From NCBI RefSeq assembly GCF_019565455.1, contig NZ_CP067377.1, positions 2,548,001 through 2,612,000 on the forward strand: DNA of 64,000 nucleotides. The letters are read 5' to 3'. A program made the translations under genes and the position numbers. Shown piece after piece: positions 30,083-40,556 of this stretch. Position 1 is the first letter of the stretch, and each line of letters starts with the position of its first letter. This DNA comes from Flavobacterium oreochromis (GTDB lineage: Bacteria > Bacteroidota > Bacteroidia > Flavobacteriales > Flavobacteriaceae). A model generated the notes under the pieces. It saw nothing but the letters and a program-made list of their open reading frames with translations, ran no database searches and had not been told where the DNA came from.

Positions 30083-30114
30083 AAACCAACTATTTTCGGA
30101 TAGTTGGTTTTTTT
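30083..30114 (+). terminator. Rho-independent terminator after zinc peptidase gene
   Basis: AAACCAACTAT (30083-30093) pairs with ATAGTTGGTTT (30100-30110) around TTTCGG, followed by T residues. Confidence 0.9.
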
Positions 30115-30255
30115 CTTTATGTTAAATTTTGAGTATTGTTTAGTTTTATATTCTTTCGTTTTGAATAGCAAAAAAAAAGATTTAGTTTTAAAATAAGAAA
30201 ATTCAATTAGATTTTGATTCTAGATGAAATCATTAAAGCATTTTTTTCTGTTTTT

Positions 30256-30363
30256 TTGTCAAAATTTAAATTAAAAAATAGTTGTTTTTTGTCATTTTGT
30301 CATAAATATTTTATTAGATACTGACAAACGATACGGTTTTCCGTATTGGCATAATCCTTGTCA
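30256..30363 (+). promoter_or_regulatory. Cluster of TTGTCA hexamers and palindrome upstream of dnaK
   Basis: TTGTCA occurs at 30256, 30289, 30297 and 30358 and its complement TGACAA at 30322: five copies in 108 bases. Between the last two lies a perfect palindrome ATACGG-TTTT-CCGTAT (30331-30346). The arrangement looks like an operator or enhancer region for a heat-shock or stress regulator. The regulator is unknown. Confidence 0.5.
30347..30362 (+). promoter_or_regulatory. Candidate sigma-54-type -24/-12 promoter for dnaK
   Basis: TGGCATAATCCTTGTC aligns with the RpoN consensus TGGCACnnnnnTTGCa with correct spacing of the GG and the -12 block; the -12 GC is GT here. It would start transcription near 30373, giving a leader of about 70 bases. 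I found no good TAnnTTTG element nearer to the gene. Confidence 0.4.
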
Positions 30364-30445
30364 TTTTCGAAAATGTGTTACAAGCAGAACTGCTGATAAA
30401 GGCAGTGAATTGAAAAATGAATTAAAAATTAAGGAGAATTATATT

Positions 30446-32338
30446 ATGAGTAAAATTATTGGAATCGACTTGGGTACTACTAACTCATGTGTAGCAGTAA
30501 TGGAAGGTGGAGAACCGGTTGTAATTGCAAACGCAGAAGGTAGAAGAACTACTCCGTCAGTAATTGCTTTTGTTGAAGGAGGAGAAATTAAAGTAGGGGA
30601 TGCTGCAAAACGTCAAGCAGTAACTAACCCAACTAAAACCATTGCTTCAGTTAAGCGTTTTATGGGTAACAAATACTCTGAAAGTGCTAAAGAAGCATCT
30701 ACTGTGGCTTATAAAGTAGTGAAAGGAGATAACGATACACCACGTGTAGATATTGATGGTCGCTTATATACACCACAAGAATTATCAGCTATGACACTTC
30801 AGAAAATGAAGAAAACAGCTGAAGATTATTTAGGACATGCAGTAACAGAAGCGGTTATTACAGTTCCAGCTTATTTTAACGATGCACAACGTCAGGCTAC
30901 TAAAGAAGCAGGAGAAATTGCAGGTTTAAAAGTAATGCGTATCATTAACGAGCCTACAGCTGCAGCTTTAGCTTACGGTTTAGATAAGGCCGCTCATGAC
31001 AAAAAGATTGCTGTATACGATTTAGGTGGAGGTACTTTTGATATCTCAATCTTAGAATTAGGAGACGGTGTATTTGAAGTATTATCTACTAATGGTGATA
31101 CGCACTTAGGAGGAGATGATTTTGATCAAGTAATCATTGATTGGTTGGCAAATGAATTTCAATCAACTGAAGGTCTAGATTTACGTCAAGACCCAATGGC
31201 TTTACAACGTTTGAAAGAAGCAGCTGAAAAAGCTAAAATTGAATTATCAGCTTCTGCTCAAACAGAAATAAACCTGCCTTATATTACAGCTACAGCTTCA
31301 GGGCCTAAGCACTTAGTGCAAACTTTAACTCGTGCTAAATTTGAACAATTAGCAGATACATTAGTGAAACGTTCAATGGAGCCAGTAGCTAAAGCATTAA
31401 AAGATGCTGGTTTATCTACATCAGATATTGATGAAGTAATCTTAGTAGGAGGTTCTACTCGTATCCCAGTTATTCAAGAACAAGTAGAAAAATTCTTTGG
31501 GAAAAAACCTTCTAAAGGAGTAAATCCAGATGAAGTAGTAGCAATTGGAGCAGCTATTCAAGGAGGTGTATTAACAGGAGATGTTAAAGATGTATTATTA
31601 TTAGATGTTACACCACTTTCATTAGGTATTGAAACAATGGGAAGTGTAATGACAAAATTAATAGAGTCTAATACAACAATTCCAACTAGAAAATCACAAG
31701 TTTTCTCAACGGCAGTAGATAATCAACCATCAGTGGAAATTCACGTATTACAAGGTGAAAGACCAATGGCTAATGATAACAAAACAATCGGTCGTTTCCA
31801 TTTAGATGGTATTCCACCAGCACCAAGAGGAGTTCCTCAAATTGAAGTAACTTTTGACATTGATGCTAATGGTATTATTAAAGTTTCAGCTACTGATAAA
31901 GGAACAGGAAAATCACATGATATTCGTATCGAAGCTTCTTCAGGTTTAACTCAAGAAGAAATTGAAAGAATGCGTAAAGAAGCTGAAATGAATGCTGAAG
32001 CAGATAAATTAGCTAAAGAAAAAGCTGATAAATTAAATGAAGCAGATAGTATGATTTTTCAAACTGAAAAACAATTAGCTGAGTTTGGAGATAAATTATC
32101 AGAAGGAAATAAATCAGTAATTGAAGGAGCTTTAACTGAATTAAAAGCAGCATATGAAACTAAAGAAATTTCTGCAATTACTCCAGCATTAGATAAAATT
32201 AATGAAGCTTGGAAAAATGCCTCTGAAGAATTATACAAAGCACAAGCTGAAGGTCAGCAAGCAGCTCAAGGGCAACCACAAGCTGATGCTAATGGAGGTG
32301 ATGCTACTCAAGATGTAGAGTTTGAAGAAGTAAAATAA
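30446..32338 (+). CDS. dnaK: Molecular chaperone DnaK
   Basis: The Hsp70 chaperone: an N-terminal ATPase domain with [36 protein letters not shown] and [13 protein letters not shown], a substrate domain with [18 protein letters not shown], and an acidic tail ending FEEVK. The ATG at 30446 gives the standard N-terminus [10 protein letters not shown] and 630 residues. AAGGAG at 30431-30436 is a strong Shine-Dalgarno site, unusual for this phylum and suited to high expression. dnaJ and grpE are not adjacent. Frame intact, with its own terminator. Confidence 0.98.
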   Translation: MSKIIGIDLGTTNSCVAVMEGGEPVVIANAEGRRTTPSVIAFVEGGEIKVGDAAKRQAVTNPTKTIASVKRFMGNKYSESAKEASTVAYKVVKGDNDTPRVDIDGRLYTPQELSAMTLQKMKKTAEDYLGHAVTEAVITVPAYFNDAQRQATKEAGEIAGLKVMRIINEPTAAALAYGLDKAAHDKKIAVYDLGGGTFDISILELGDGVFEVLSTNGDTHLGGDDFDQVIIDWLANEFQSTEGLDLRQDPMALQRLKEAAEKAKIELSASAQTEINLPYITATASGPKHLVQTLTRAKFEQLADTLVKRSMEPVAKALKDAGLSTSDIDEVILVGGSTRIPVIQEQVEKFFGKKPSKGVNPDEVVAIGAAIQGGVLTGDVKDVLLLDVTPLSLGIETMGSVMTKLIESNTTIPTRKSQVFSTAVDNQPSVEIHVLQGERPMANDNKTIGRFHLDGIPPAPRGVPQIEVTFDIDANGIIKVSATDKGTGKSHDIRIEASSGLTQEEIERMRKEAEMNAEADKLAKEKADKLNEADSMIFQTEKQLAEFGDKLSEGNKSVIEGALTELKAAYETKEISAITPALDKINEAWKNASEELYKAQAEGQQAAQGQPQADANGGDATQDVEFEEVK

Positions 32339-32362
32339 TAAGTATTATTTATTACTGAATAT

Positions 32363-32397
32363 AAAATAGACTGTCAAAAATGACAGTCTATTTTTTT
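32363..32397. terminator. Terminator between dnaK and ridA
   Basis: AAAATAGACTGTCA (32363-32376) pairs perfectly with TGACAGTCTATTTT (32381-32394) around AAAA, with more T following. It can act for both converging genes. Confidence 0.9.
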
Positions 32398-32500
32398 ATT
32401 AAATTAATAACTATTTTAAAATTTTATTTTTCTTCCTCGAAAGTTTATAAGTAATAAATGTTTTAGATATAAAAATGCAGAGAAATAAAAATACTTAATT

Positions 32501-32881
32501 TTATCTGACAGCAATCATAGAAATTTCAATATTTACATTTTTAGGAAGAGTCGCAACCTGTACTGTTTCACGAGCAGGAGCAGTAGCTTCTTCAAAATAT
32601 TTTCCATAAACGGAGTTAATTTTTGCGAAATCACCCATATTCATGATGAAAATAGTAGTTTTAATTACATTTTCAAAGCTCATATTTGCAGCTTCAAGTA
32701 CAGCTTTTAAATTCTGCATTACTTGTTCTGTTTCCTCTTCAATTGAAGTTAATATTAATTCACTACTTTCTGGGTTGATAGCAATTTGTCCAGATGTATA
32801 TAAAGTATCTTTAATCAAAACAGCTTGACTATAAGGTCCAATTGGGGCAGGTGCTTGTTCTGTAAAAATTATTTTTTTCAT
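32501..32881 (-). CDS. RidA family protein
   Basis: A 126-residue protein of the RidA/YjgF family, which hydrolyses reactive enamine/imine intermediates. APIGPYSQAVLIKDTLYTSGQ is the N-terminal signature; ARETVQVATLPKNVNIEISMIA holds the conserved arginine that binds the substrate carboxylate. The ATG at 32881 (MKKIIFTEQAPAP) matches the family. It starts 16 bases after lptD ends, so it is the second gene of that operon. Frame intact. Confidence 0.93.
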   Translation of the reverse strand: MKKIIFTEQAPAPIGPYSQAVLIKDTLYTSGQIAINPESSELILTSIEEETEQVMQNLKAVLEAANMSFENVIKTTIFIMNMGDFAKINSVYGKYFEEATAPARETVQVATLPKNVNIEISMIAVR

Positions 32882-32897
32882 ATCCTTGTTTAAATTA

Positions 32898-35625
32898 TTA
32901 TAGTCTTCTGTCTGGTAAACTTCTTTTATCCCATTTAATGTCACTTAACATAGATGAGCTGATTCCTATGAAAAAATACCATGAGGCTCTATCTCCAAAA
33001 GGATTCCATTGAAAATCCATACGCCAGCTTAGTAAATCCCTTTGAAAACGTAATTGAGTATAAGTAACACCTTTTTGTACAAAATCATACCCAGTTGAGA
33101 TTCCTGTTTTCCATCTAGGAGTAAGATCTATATTTCCTGATACCATTAATGAGTTTTGTGTAATAGTATTTTCTCTTTTATTATTAGAGTAAGTCAATGA
33201 ATAGGCAAGATTAAGATTCCATGGAATTATAGAATGATAAAAGCCTTTGAAATTAGATGATTCATCTCCTTCTTTTTTATCGAAAGGATTTTGATTTCGG
33301 TTGCTAAAATCATTTGAACTACCAAAAAGATCATCTGCTCTACCACCATTTCTAAGTCCAGAATTGTTTAAGTTATTTTGTTCTGGTTTTCCTTTACCTC
33401 CTAATTCGTTACTATTAATAGAGTAATTTAAGGTAATGTTAGCACTAGTCATGCGAAATAAACTTCCTCCGTTATTGATATTCATTTTATCAATCATGTT
33501 ACCTTTGCTATTAATAGCGTATGGGTTTAGAGTCATACCAAAGTTAACATTTAGTTTGTTTTTAAGTAAATTAGTTCCTCCACTTATTCGTAAAGGAGAC
33601 CATTTTAAGGAGTCAGCATTAATGTTATAATTCGTAGATAAGTTTAAATTGTTGATTAAAATAATTTTTTTTGGAGCTGTTTTAGTAGAATCTTTATCTC
33701 GTACTTTAGCTTCAAAAACATTACTTATAGAGAAAGATAAATTATTATTTCTTATGTTAGAAGGGCTTGAAAAAATTCCTTTTTCAAAGCGAGTGTAACT
33801 TGCCATTCTTCCGCTACCATCAATAGCGTATGTATCGTAATATTTTTCAAAACTAGGGGTGTATGAATAACCAATGTTTGGACGCATTGTATGTCTTATA
33901 GATTGAATCTTTCCTGTTTTTTTAAAATTAAAAGTTCCATAAATTGTAGTTCCTACGCTACTTGAGAAATCATAAGTTCTAAAGGAGTCAAAGCCTGGTT
34001 TTTCAATATCTTCTACTTTTTTAAGAGTTGTATTGTATTGTTTTCTTATTGTTTTAAAATACCAGGTTTCATTGAAATTAGAAGAGGCCGTAATACTGAA
34101 ATATTTAAGAACTTTAAAATTAGTGCTAATAGGGATGTTATGCTGGATTCCATTTTGCATATTTTTAAACATAGCAGGTTTAAAAAATAAAGAATCTGTT
34201 GTTTGTACACGATTTTCACCTCGTAAACTATAAGTGAAATTTAAATTTTTAATAATTCCTTTTTTAGTGCCTATTTTCGGAGCAAAAGGGAATATACGAT
34301 CTACACCTGCTTGTAGGGTGGGAAGCGTCATGTTAATTTGTCTTGTATTAGTGTTTTGTGAGTGTGAGGCTGTTAGAGATAGGTTTACTTGTGGAGTCCA
34401 ATTAAATGTTTTTCCATATGAAATAGACGAACTTAAAGTGTTGTTTAAAAAATTGGAAGTATTTAATTGATTAAATGATTGCTGGTAGTATTTGCTACTA
34501 CCTAAATTTACTGATGCAGAAAAGCGTGAGTTAGGTGTTGCCTTAGCATCTGGAGAATGATTCCATTGTAAATTATAAAGAGTAGATTTGCCATAACCTG
34601 GTAGACCTCTTTCTCCACTTATTTGATTTTCATATCTAAAATTAAAATTACCTCTATATTTATATCGCTTCGCGTAATTTGTTTCAGCTCGCAAACCATA
34701 GCTGCCATTGGTAAAATAGTCTCCTAATAAGGCTAAATCTAAATTGTTACTAATTGCAAAATAATAGCCTCCATTTTGTAGGGAATATCCTTGCGCATTA
34801 TTTTGGCCAAAAGTAGGCATTATAATCCCTGAAGTAGCTTGTTCTGTCATAGGGAAAAAGGCATAAGGAATACCTATTGGTGTAGGTACATCTGCAATTA
34901 CCATATTTGTTAAGCCTGCTACTATCTTCTTTTTAGGTACAAATTTTATTTTGCGCGCTAAGAAATAATACTCAGGATTGTCTAAGTTTTTAGATGTTGT
35001 AAATCTTGCATTTTTTATAAAAAAAACAGAATCGTTTTCCCTTTTTGTAACTTCCCCTTTTATTTTGAATTCTCCTTGATCTGTTCTAGAATTCCAAATG
35101 AGAGCTTTTTTGGTTTTAAAATTAAAACGAATTGAATCAGGTTCTACAATATTATTACCCTGTTTGAAAATAGGGTATTGAGTGTATTTACCTGTTGAAT
35201 CTTTTAATCTACCAGCATATACCTCGTCCTTGTTATAATTGATAACGATGATGCCTGATTTTAGTTCTATGTCCTTGTACTTAACTTCTGCTTCGTCTTT
35301 TAGAATAGCAAGTTTTTTTTTGTTATCTAACTTAACAGAGTGTTTTGATTTGTATAAAATTTTACCTTCTAAAAAAGATTTTTTCTTTTTATGCTATCTT
35401 TATCTTTAGGAGTCTCTTCTTTTTATTTAAAATATTAGAATTAACCTTTGTGCTATCTTTCTGTTTTACAGATAGTAGGCTAGAGTTTTTTTGGGGTAGC
35501 TCCTGTGATTGTAGGGTTTGACTACAAACTGTTATTAAAAAGGAACTAAAACGATGTAAAATAAGTTTGTACGCAAAGCTATAAATACTATTTTTGTAAA
35601 AATATGGCTTAATTTTTGAAGCCAC
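32898..35625 (-). CDS. lptD: LPS-assembly protein LptD (OstA), frameshifted
   Basis: LptD is the outer-membrane barrel that places lipopolysaccharide on the cell surface. The repaired protein is 909 residues: a signal region, a periplasmic OstA-like jellyroll domain (GIIVINYNKDEVYAG, EPDSIRFNFKTKKALIWNS), then VIADVPTPIGIPYAFFP and a long barrel of alternating strands ending RSLPDRRL. Two breaks lie in the N-terminal linker, at T runs 35386-35390 and 35420-35424 (A runs on the coding strand); one added base at each restores the frame. It is divergent from the amidase gene and leads ridA. The essential role argues against real inactivation. Confidence 0.88.
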
Positions 35626-35718
35626 AAACTTACAGTTATTTTTATAAATAAGTAAGTATTTAATAAAATTATAACCATTTAATTCATTAGTGAAATGAAG
35701 GGGAAAAATAGAAATAAA

Positions 35719-36884
35719 ATGAAATATGTTTTTTTTGCGGCTTTATTTGCTTTGTCTGGTATTCTTCAAGCACAAAATAATACTAAATTCAGAGTTTGTT
35801 TAGATGCAGGACATGGTAATCAGGATTTTGGTGCTACTTATCATGGTTATGTAGAAAAACAAATTAATTTGGCTATTGTCTTAAAATTAGGAGCTATTTT
35901 AGAAAAAGATCCTACTATTGATGTTATTTATACACGTAAAACAGATACTTTTATAGAACTTGTTGAACGTGCTAATATAGCTAATAAAAATAAAGCCAAT
36001 ATTTTTGTTTCTATTCATTGTAATGCAAATAAAAATTTAGAAGCATATGGTTCAGAAACCTATGTGATGGGGCTTTCTAAAAGTGCGTCTAGTTTAGCTG
36101 TTGCTAGAAAAGAAAACGAAGTAATAAAATTAGAAGATAATTATAAAACTAAATACGCAGGTTATAATCCTAATGCTCCTGAATCTTTGATTAGTGCTAC
36201 AATTGCACAAGAGGAGTATCTAGATCAAAGTATTGAATTAGCCAGTAGAATTCAAGATAATTTTGATCAAAAAGTAAATAGAAAAAATAGAGGAGTGCAT
36301 CAAGCACCTTTTATGGTTTTACATAAAGCTTTTATGCCTAGAGTATTAGTTGAAACAGGATTTATATCTAATTCCTTAGAAGGAGCCTATCTAAATTCAG
36401 AAGAAGGACAAGAAAATATTGCAAGATCTATAGCTGATGCTATTTTTAGAATGAAAGCGGAACATTTTGGAGGTTCAGTTCCTTTTTAGATATCAAAAAG
36501 TCAGAAAGACCTACACCTAAAGATACGACACCAAAAAATAAAGAAGCTATAGTATCTGTAAAAGAACCTGTAAAACAAGAACCTGTAAAGTCAGATACTA
36601 AAATAAAAACAGTTGATATACAAAAAGTTGTTTTTAAAGTACAATTAAAAGCTAGTAATACGCAAATAGATATTAAACCCGAAAATTTTAATGGTTTATT
36701 GAATGTTTCTTCAGTTTTAGAAGGAGGGTATTATAAATATATGTATGGGGAAACAAATGATTATCAGGAGTCTAGAAAAATGTTAGCAGAAGTTAAATCT
36801 AAAGGATACCAATCTGCTTTTCTAGTTCCGTATAAAAATGGAGTTAAAATTAGCCTTAATGAAGCAGTGAAATCTGCTAAGTAA
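35719..36884 (+). CDS. N-acetylmuramoyl-L-alanine amidase, frameshifted
   Basis: A periplasmic Amidase_3 enzyme that cleaves the amide bond between muramic acid and the stem peptide. The signal peptide MKYVFFAALFALSGILQAQ is followed by VCLDAGHGNQDFGATYHG (zinc ligand His), NIFVSIHCNAN and VLVETGFISN with the catalytic Glu. The T5 run 36483-36487 breaks the frame; one more T continues into a charged linker rich in Lys, Pro and Val and a SPOR-like C-terminal domain (GYYKYMYGETNDYQES). Repaired length is 388 residues from 35719. It is followed by mlaD after 31 bases. Divergent from lptD. Confidence 0.87.
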
Positions 36885-36915
36885 TTAGTATTTTTGCAAA
36901 AAAAAAGTTTATATT

Positions 36916-37865
36916 TTGAAAATAACACGAGAAATTAAAACAGCAATTCTAGTAATTGCTTCTATTTTATTATTTATCTGGGGATACAGTTTTTTAAAAG
37001 GGAGTAATTTATTAAATAACCATAAAAAACTATTTGTTGAATTTGATAATGTAGAAGGGCTTCTTTCCTCTGCTTCTGTAACTATTAATGGAAAAGTAGT
37101 AGGAAAAGTAAGGTCATTAAACTTAACAGATACAGGAAAAATCTTAGCAGAGCTACAGATTAATCAAGATGATTTTCCAATTTCAAAATCAAGTGTCGCT
37201 CAAATATACGAACCAGGTTTTATAGGAGGAAAGCAAATAGCTATTATTCCTAACTTTATGGATAAGAATATAGCAGTTGATGGAGACCGATTAAAAGCAG
37301 ATGTTAAATTAGGATTAACAGATAATTTAGGTAAAAAATTAGCTCCAACTCAACAAAAAATAGAATCATTAGTTCAAGATGCTGATCAATTAATGATTAA
37401 TGTTAATAAGGTATTAAATGATCAAACGAAAGCAGACCTTCAACAAGCTATTGCTCAGCTTAGTCAAACAATGGCTGAGTTTAATAAATTAGGTAAAGGA
37501 GCCAATCAATTATTGGCAACTAACCAAAAAAGTTTGAATCATTCATTAAGTAACATAGAAAAAATTACCACAGATTTTTCTAAAGTATCTAATGAGCTAG
37601 AAAAAGCAGAATTAGGAAAAACTTTAAAAAATTTAGAAGGGACTTTGGTAAATGTTAACAAGTTGATGGCTGACATGCAGGCGGGGCAAGGTACTTTAGG
37701 TAAAGCTATGAAAGACGAGGCAATGTATAATAATTTTACAAAAGCAGCTAAAGAACTGGAGTTGTTATTACAAGATGTACGTTTACACCCTACACGTTAT
37801 GTAAATGTTTCTCTTTTTGGTAAAAAGAGAAACCTTATAAAGCGCCAGAAACACAATTGAAATAA
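36916..37865 (+). CDS. MlaD/MCE family lipid-transport protein, frameshift near the C-terminus
   Basis: A membrane-anchored protein with one N-terminal helix (TAILVIASILLFIWGYSFL), an MCE domain (FVEFDNVEGLLSSASVTING, YEPGFIGGKQIAIIP) and a long helical C-terminal part. MCE proteins carry phospholipids between membranes. The start is TTG at 36916 (MKITREIKT). As read it ends RNLIKRQKHN at 37860; one extra A in the A5 run 37822-37826 gives EKPYKAPETQLK and a stop at 37863-37865, the usual family ending. It follows the amidase closely and precedes the Fe-S genes. Confidence 0.86.
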
Positions 37866-37894
37866 TTTTAAACCAATCAATCTATTATAGATAT

Positions 37895-39229
37895 ATGAAT
37901 TATTTAAGCAGTTTATTTTTTCTGATTATTCTAGGTGTTGGAATAGGATTTTTTACAAAAAATGTAAAAAAAATCATTCGTAACATAAAGTTAGGAAAAG
38001 ATATAAATCGATCAGATCGTTCATCAGATCGTTGGAAAAATATGCTCCTAGTAGCATTTGGTCAAAAAAAGATGTTTACACGTCCAATACCTGCAGCCTT
38101 GCATTTTGTATTGTATTCAGCTTTTATAATCACCCAAATTGAGTTAGTAGAAATTTTTATTGATGGTATTTTTGGTACTCATCGTTTTTTTAGACCAGCT
38201 TTAGGTAGTTTTTATACTTTTTTAATCAGCTTTATAGAAATTTTATCAGTTACCGCCTTAGTCGCTACAGTTGCTTTTTTAATGAGAAGAAATTTATTGA
38301 AATTACCTCGTTTAAATAAAACTGAATTATTAGGTTGGCCTAAAAAAGATGCAAATTTAATCTTAATAATGGAGATTATATTAGTAACCTGCATTTTTAC
38401 AATGAATGGAACTGATGAAGTGTTATATACAATAGGAAAATCACACTTTGAAGGACAAGGATCATTTGGATTTGCGGTATCTCAGCACTTAGGACCCGCT
38501 TTTTTTGGAGGTTTAAGCGAAGGAACTTTGCATATTCTAGAAAGAATAGGTTGGTGGGGACATTTTATGATGGTAATGGTTTTCTTGAATTATTTATACT
38601 ACTCAAAACACTTACATATTATTTTAGCATTTCCAAATACATTTTTTGCAGATTTAAACCCATTAGGGAAATTTGATAACTTAGAAAGTGTTACCAATGA
38701 AGTAAAATTAATGATGGATCCAAATGCAGATCCTTATGCTGCAGCACCTGCTGATGCAGTACCAAGTAAATTTGGGGCTTCTGATGTTACCGATTTAAAT
38801 TGGGTTCAATTGTTAAATGCTTATACTTGTACTGAATGTGGACGTTGTACATCTTCTTGCCCTGCAAATCAAACAGGTAAAAAATTATCCCCTCGCAAAA
38901 TCATGATGGATACACGTGATCGTTTAACAGAAGTTGGAGATAATATAGAAAACAATAAAGGTGTATTTGTAGATGATGGAAAATCATTGTTAAATGACTA
39001 TATCACACAAGAAGAACTTTGGGCTTGTACATCTTGTAATGCTTGTGTAGAAGAATGTCCAGTTAATATAAGTCCACTTTCAATTATTATGGATATGCGT
39101 CGTTATTTGGTAATGGAACAAAGTGCAGCACCTCAATCTTTAAATGCCATGATGACAAATATTGAAAATAATAGCGCTCCTTGGCAATATAGTCAGATGG
39201 ATCGTTTGAATTGGAAAGACGAAAATTAA
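37895..39229 (+). CDS. Membrane (Fe-S)-binding protein, HdrC/NarI-like
   Basis: The N-terminal 240 residues hold about five membrane helices like the cytochrome b-type gamma subunit of nitrate reductase. The C-terminal part carries two [4Fe-4S] ferredoxin motifs, CTECGRCTSSCPANQTG and CTSCNACVEECPVN. This is the fused HdrE/HdrC-like arrangement seen in membrane redox complexes that pass electrons from quinol to an HdrB-like partner, which is encoded next (39265). The acceptor is unknown. Frame intact. Confidence 0.87.
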   Translation: MNYLSSLFFLIILGVGIGFFTKNVKKIIRNIKLGKDINRSDRSSDRWKNMLLVAFGQKKMFTRPIPAALHFVLYSAFIITQIELVEIFIDGIFGTHRFFRPALGSFYTFLISFIEILSVTALVATVAFLMRRNLLKLPRLNKTELLGWPKKDANLILIMEIILVTCIFTMNGTDEVLYTIGKSHFEGQGSFGFAVSQHLGPAFFGGLSEGTLHILERIGWWGHFMMVMVFLNYLYYSKHLHIILAFPNTFFADLNPLGKFDNLESVTNEVKLMMDPNADPYAAAPADAVPSKFGASDVTDLNWVQLLNAYTCTECGRCTSSCPANQTGKKLSPRKIMMDTRDRLTEVGDNIENNKGVFVDDGKSLLNDYITQEELWACTSCNACVEECPVNISPLSIIMDMRRYLVMEQSAAPQSLNAMMTNIENNSAPWQYSQMDRLNWKDEN

Positions 39230-39264
39230 TAGTTGAAATTGCAGACTAATCAATATAGAGAGTT

Positions 39265-40057
39265 ATGTCAGAAAATTTAATAGTGCCTACAATGGCAGAA
39301 ATGTTAGCTCAAGGAAAGCAACCAGAAGTTTTATTCTGGGTAGGATGTGCAGGTAGTTTTGATGATAGAGCTAAAAAGATAACAAAAGCATTTGTTAAAA
39401 TTTTAAATAAAGCAAGCGTAGAATTTGCTGTTTTAGGAACTGAAGAAGGCTGTACAGGAGATCCCGCAAAACGCGCAGGGAATGAATTTCTGTTTCAAAT
39501 GCAAGCTTTTATGAATATAGAAGTATTAAAAGCATATGAAACAAAAAAAAATTGTTACAGCTTGCCCACACTGTTTTAATACTTTAAAAAATGAATATCC
39601 TCAATTAGGAGGTGAGTTTGAAGTAGTACATCATACAGAATTTCTGAAAGAATTATTAGATAAAGGCCGTTTGACTATTGAAGGAGGACAATTTAAAGGA
39701 AAGAAAATAACATTCCATGATCCTTGTTACTTAGGACGAGCTAATAAAATATATGAAGCACCTCGTGATTTAATTCAGAAGTTAGATGCTGAGTTAGTTG
39801 AAATGAAACGATCAAAATCTAATGGATTATGTTGTGGAGCAGGGGGAGCACAAATGTTTAAAGAACCTGAGAATGGAGATAAAGACATTAATGTTGAACG
39901 TACAGAAGACGCATTAGCCACTAAAGCAGATATTATAGCAGCAGGATGTCCCTTCTGTAATACTATGCTAACAGATGGTACTAAGGCAAAGCATCGTGAA
40001 CATGATGTGAAAGTGCTAGATGTAGCAGAATTAATAGCTAACGCTCAAGATTTATAA
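39265..40057 (+). CDS. (Fe-S)-binding protein, HdrB-like with CCG domains, frameshifted
   Basis: The cytoplasmic partner of the preceding protein. VGCAGSFDDRAKKI, TACPHCFNTLKNEYP, DPCYLGRANKIYEAPR, LCCGAGGAQMFKE and GCPFCNTML are the cysteine-rich CCG domains that hold the unusual Fe-S cluster in heterodisulfide reductase B. The frame breaks at the A run 39543-39551; here one A must be removed (nine to eight), unlike most breaks in this window. Repaired length is 263 residues. The physiological electron acceptor is not known. Confidence 0.87.
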
Positions 40058-40064
40058 TATTCAG

Positions 40065-40547
40065 ATGTATATACCTTTTGAAAATATGCCCCTTGATTCA
40101 CGAGTTTGGATTTATCAATCAAACCGAAAATTAAGTGAGACTGAAGTGGAAGAAATAGCCGCTTATACTGAAAAATTTCTTGCTGATTGGTCAGCTCACG
40201 GTGCTTCTTTAGAAGCATCGTTTGATATTCGTTATAATCGTTTTATTATTTTAGCTGTAAATGTAAGTGTTCAAGCTCCCACAGGTTGTTCAATTGATAG
40301 CTCTGTACAATTTATTCAACAATTAGAAAAAAAATACGAAATTGATTTGTTGGATAAAATGAATGTTACTTTTAAAAATGGTGAATTTATTGCCCATAAA
40401 TCATTAATAGATTTTAAGAAAATGGCTAAAGAAAAAGCTGTTTCTGCTTCTACCATTGTTTTTAATAATTTAGTTAATACTATAGAGGAACTTAATGATT
40501 CTTGGGAAGTTCCTGCAAGTGAAAGTTGGCATAGCCGCTTTTTTTAA
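40065..40547 (+). CDS. Conserved Bacteroidetes protein of unknown function
   Basis: A 160-residue soluble protein beginning MYIPFENMPLDSRVWIYQSN and ending ASESWHSRFF. Relatives are often labelled ABC transporter ATPase, but there is no Walker A, Walker B or signature motif here, so I reject that name. It starts 7 bases after the HdrB-like gene, and the GH3 fusion gene follows after 9 bases. Its constant place behind the HdrC/HdrB-like pair suggests a link to that redox unit. Frame intact. Confidence 0.8.
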   Translation: MYIPFENMPLDSRVWIYQSNRKLSETEVEEIAAYTEKFLADWSAHGASLEASFDIRYNRFIILAVNVSVQAPTGCSIDSSVQFIQQLEKKYEIDLLDKMNVTFKNGEFIAHKSLIDFKKMAKEKAVSASTIVFNNLVNTIEELNDSWEVPASESWHSRFF

Positions 40548-40556
40548 TAATTCAGC

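Noticed and set aside
33436..34470. Plus-strand open frames at 33436-33630, 34033-34233 and 34234-34470
   Set aside because: They are antisense to the lptD barrel and carry no family signal.
40065..40547. Naming this gene an ABC transporter ATPase
   Set aside because: No Walker A, Walker B or LSGGQ-like motif is present in its 160 residues; the name appears to be a copied database label.
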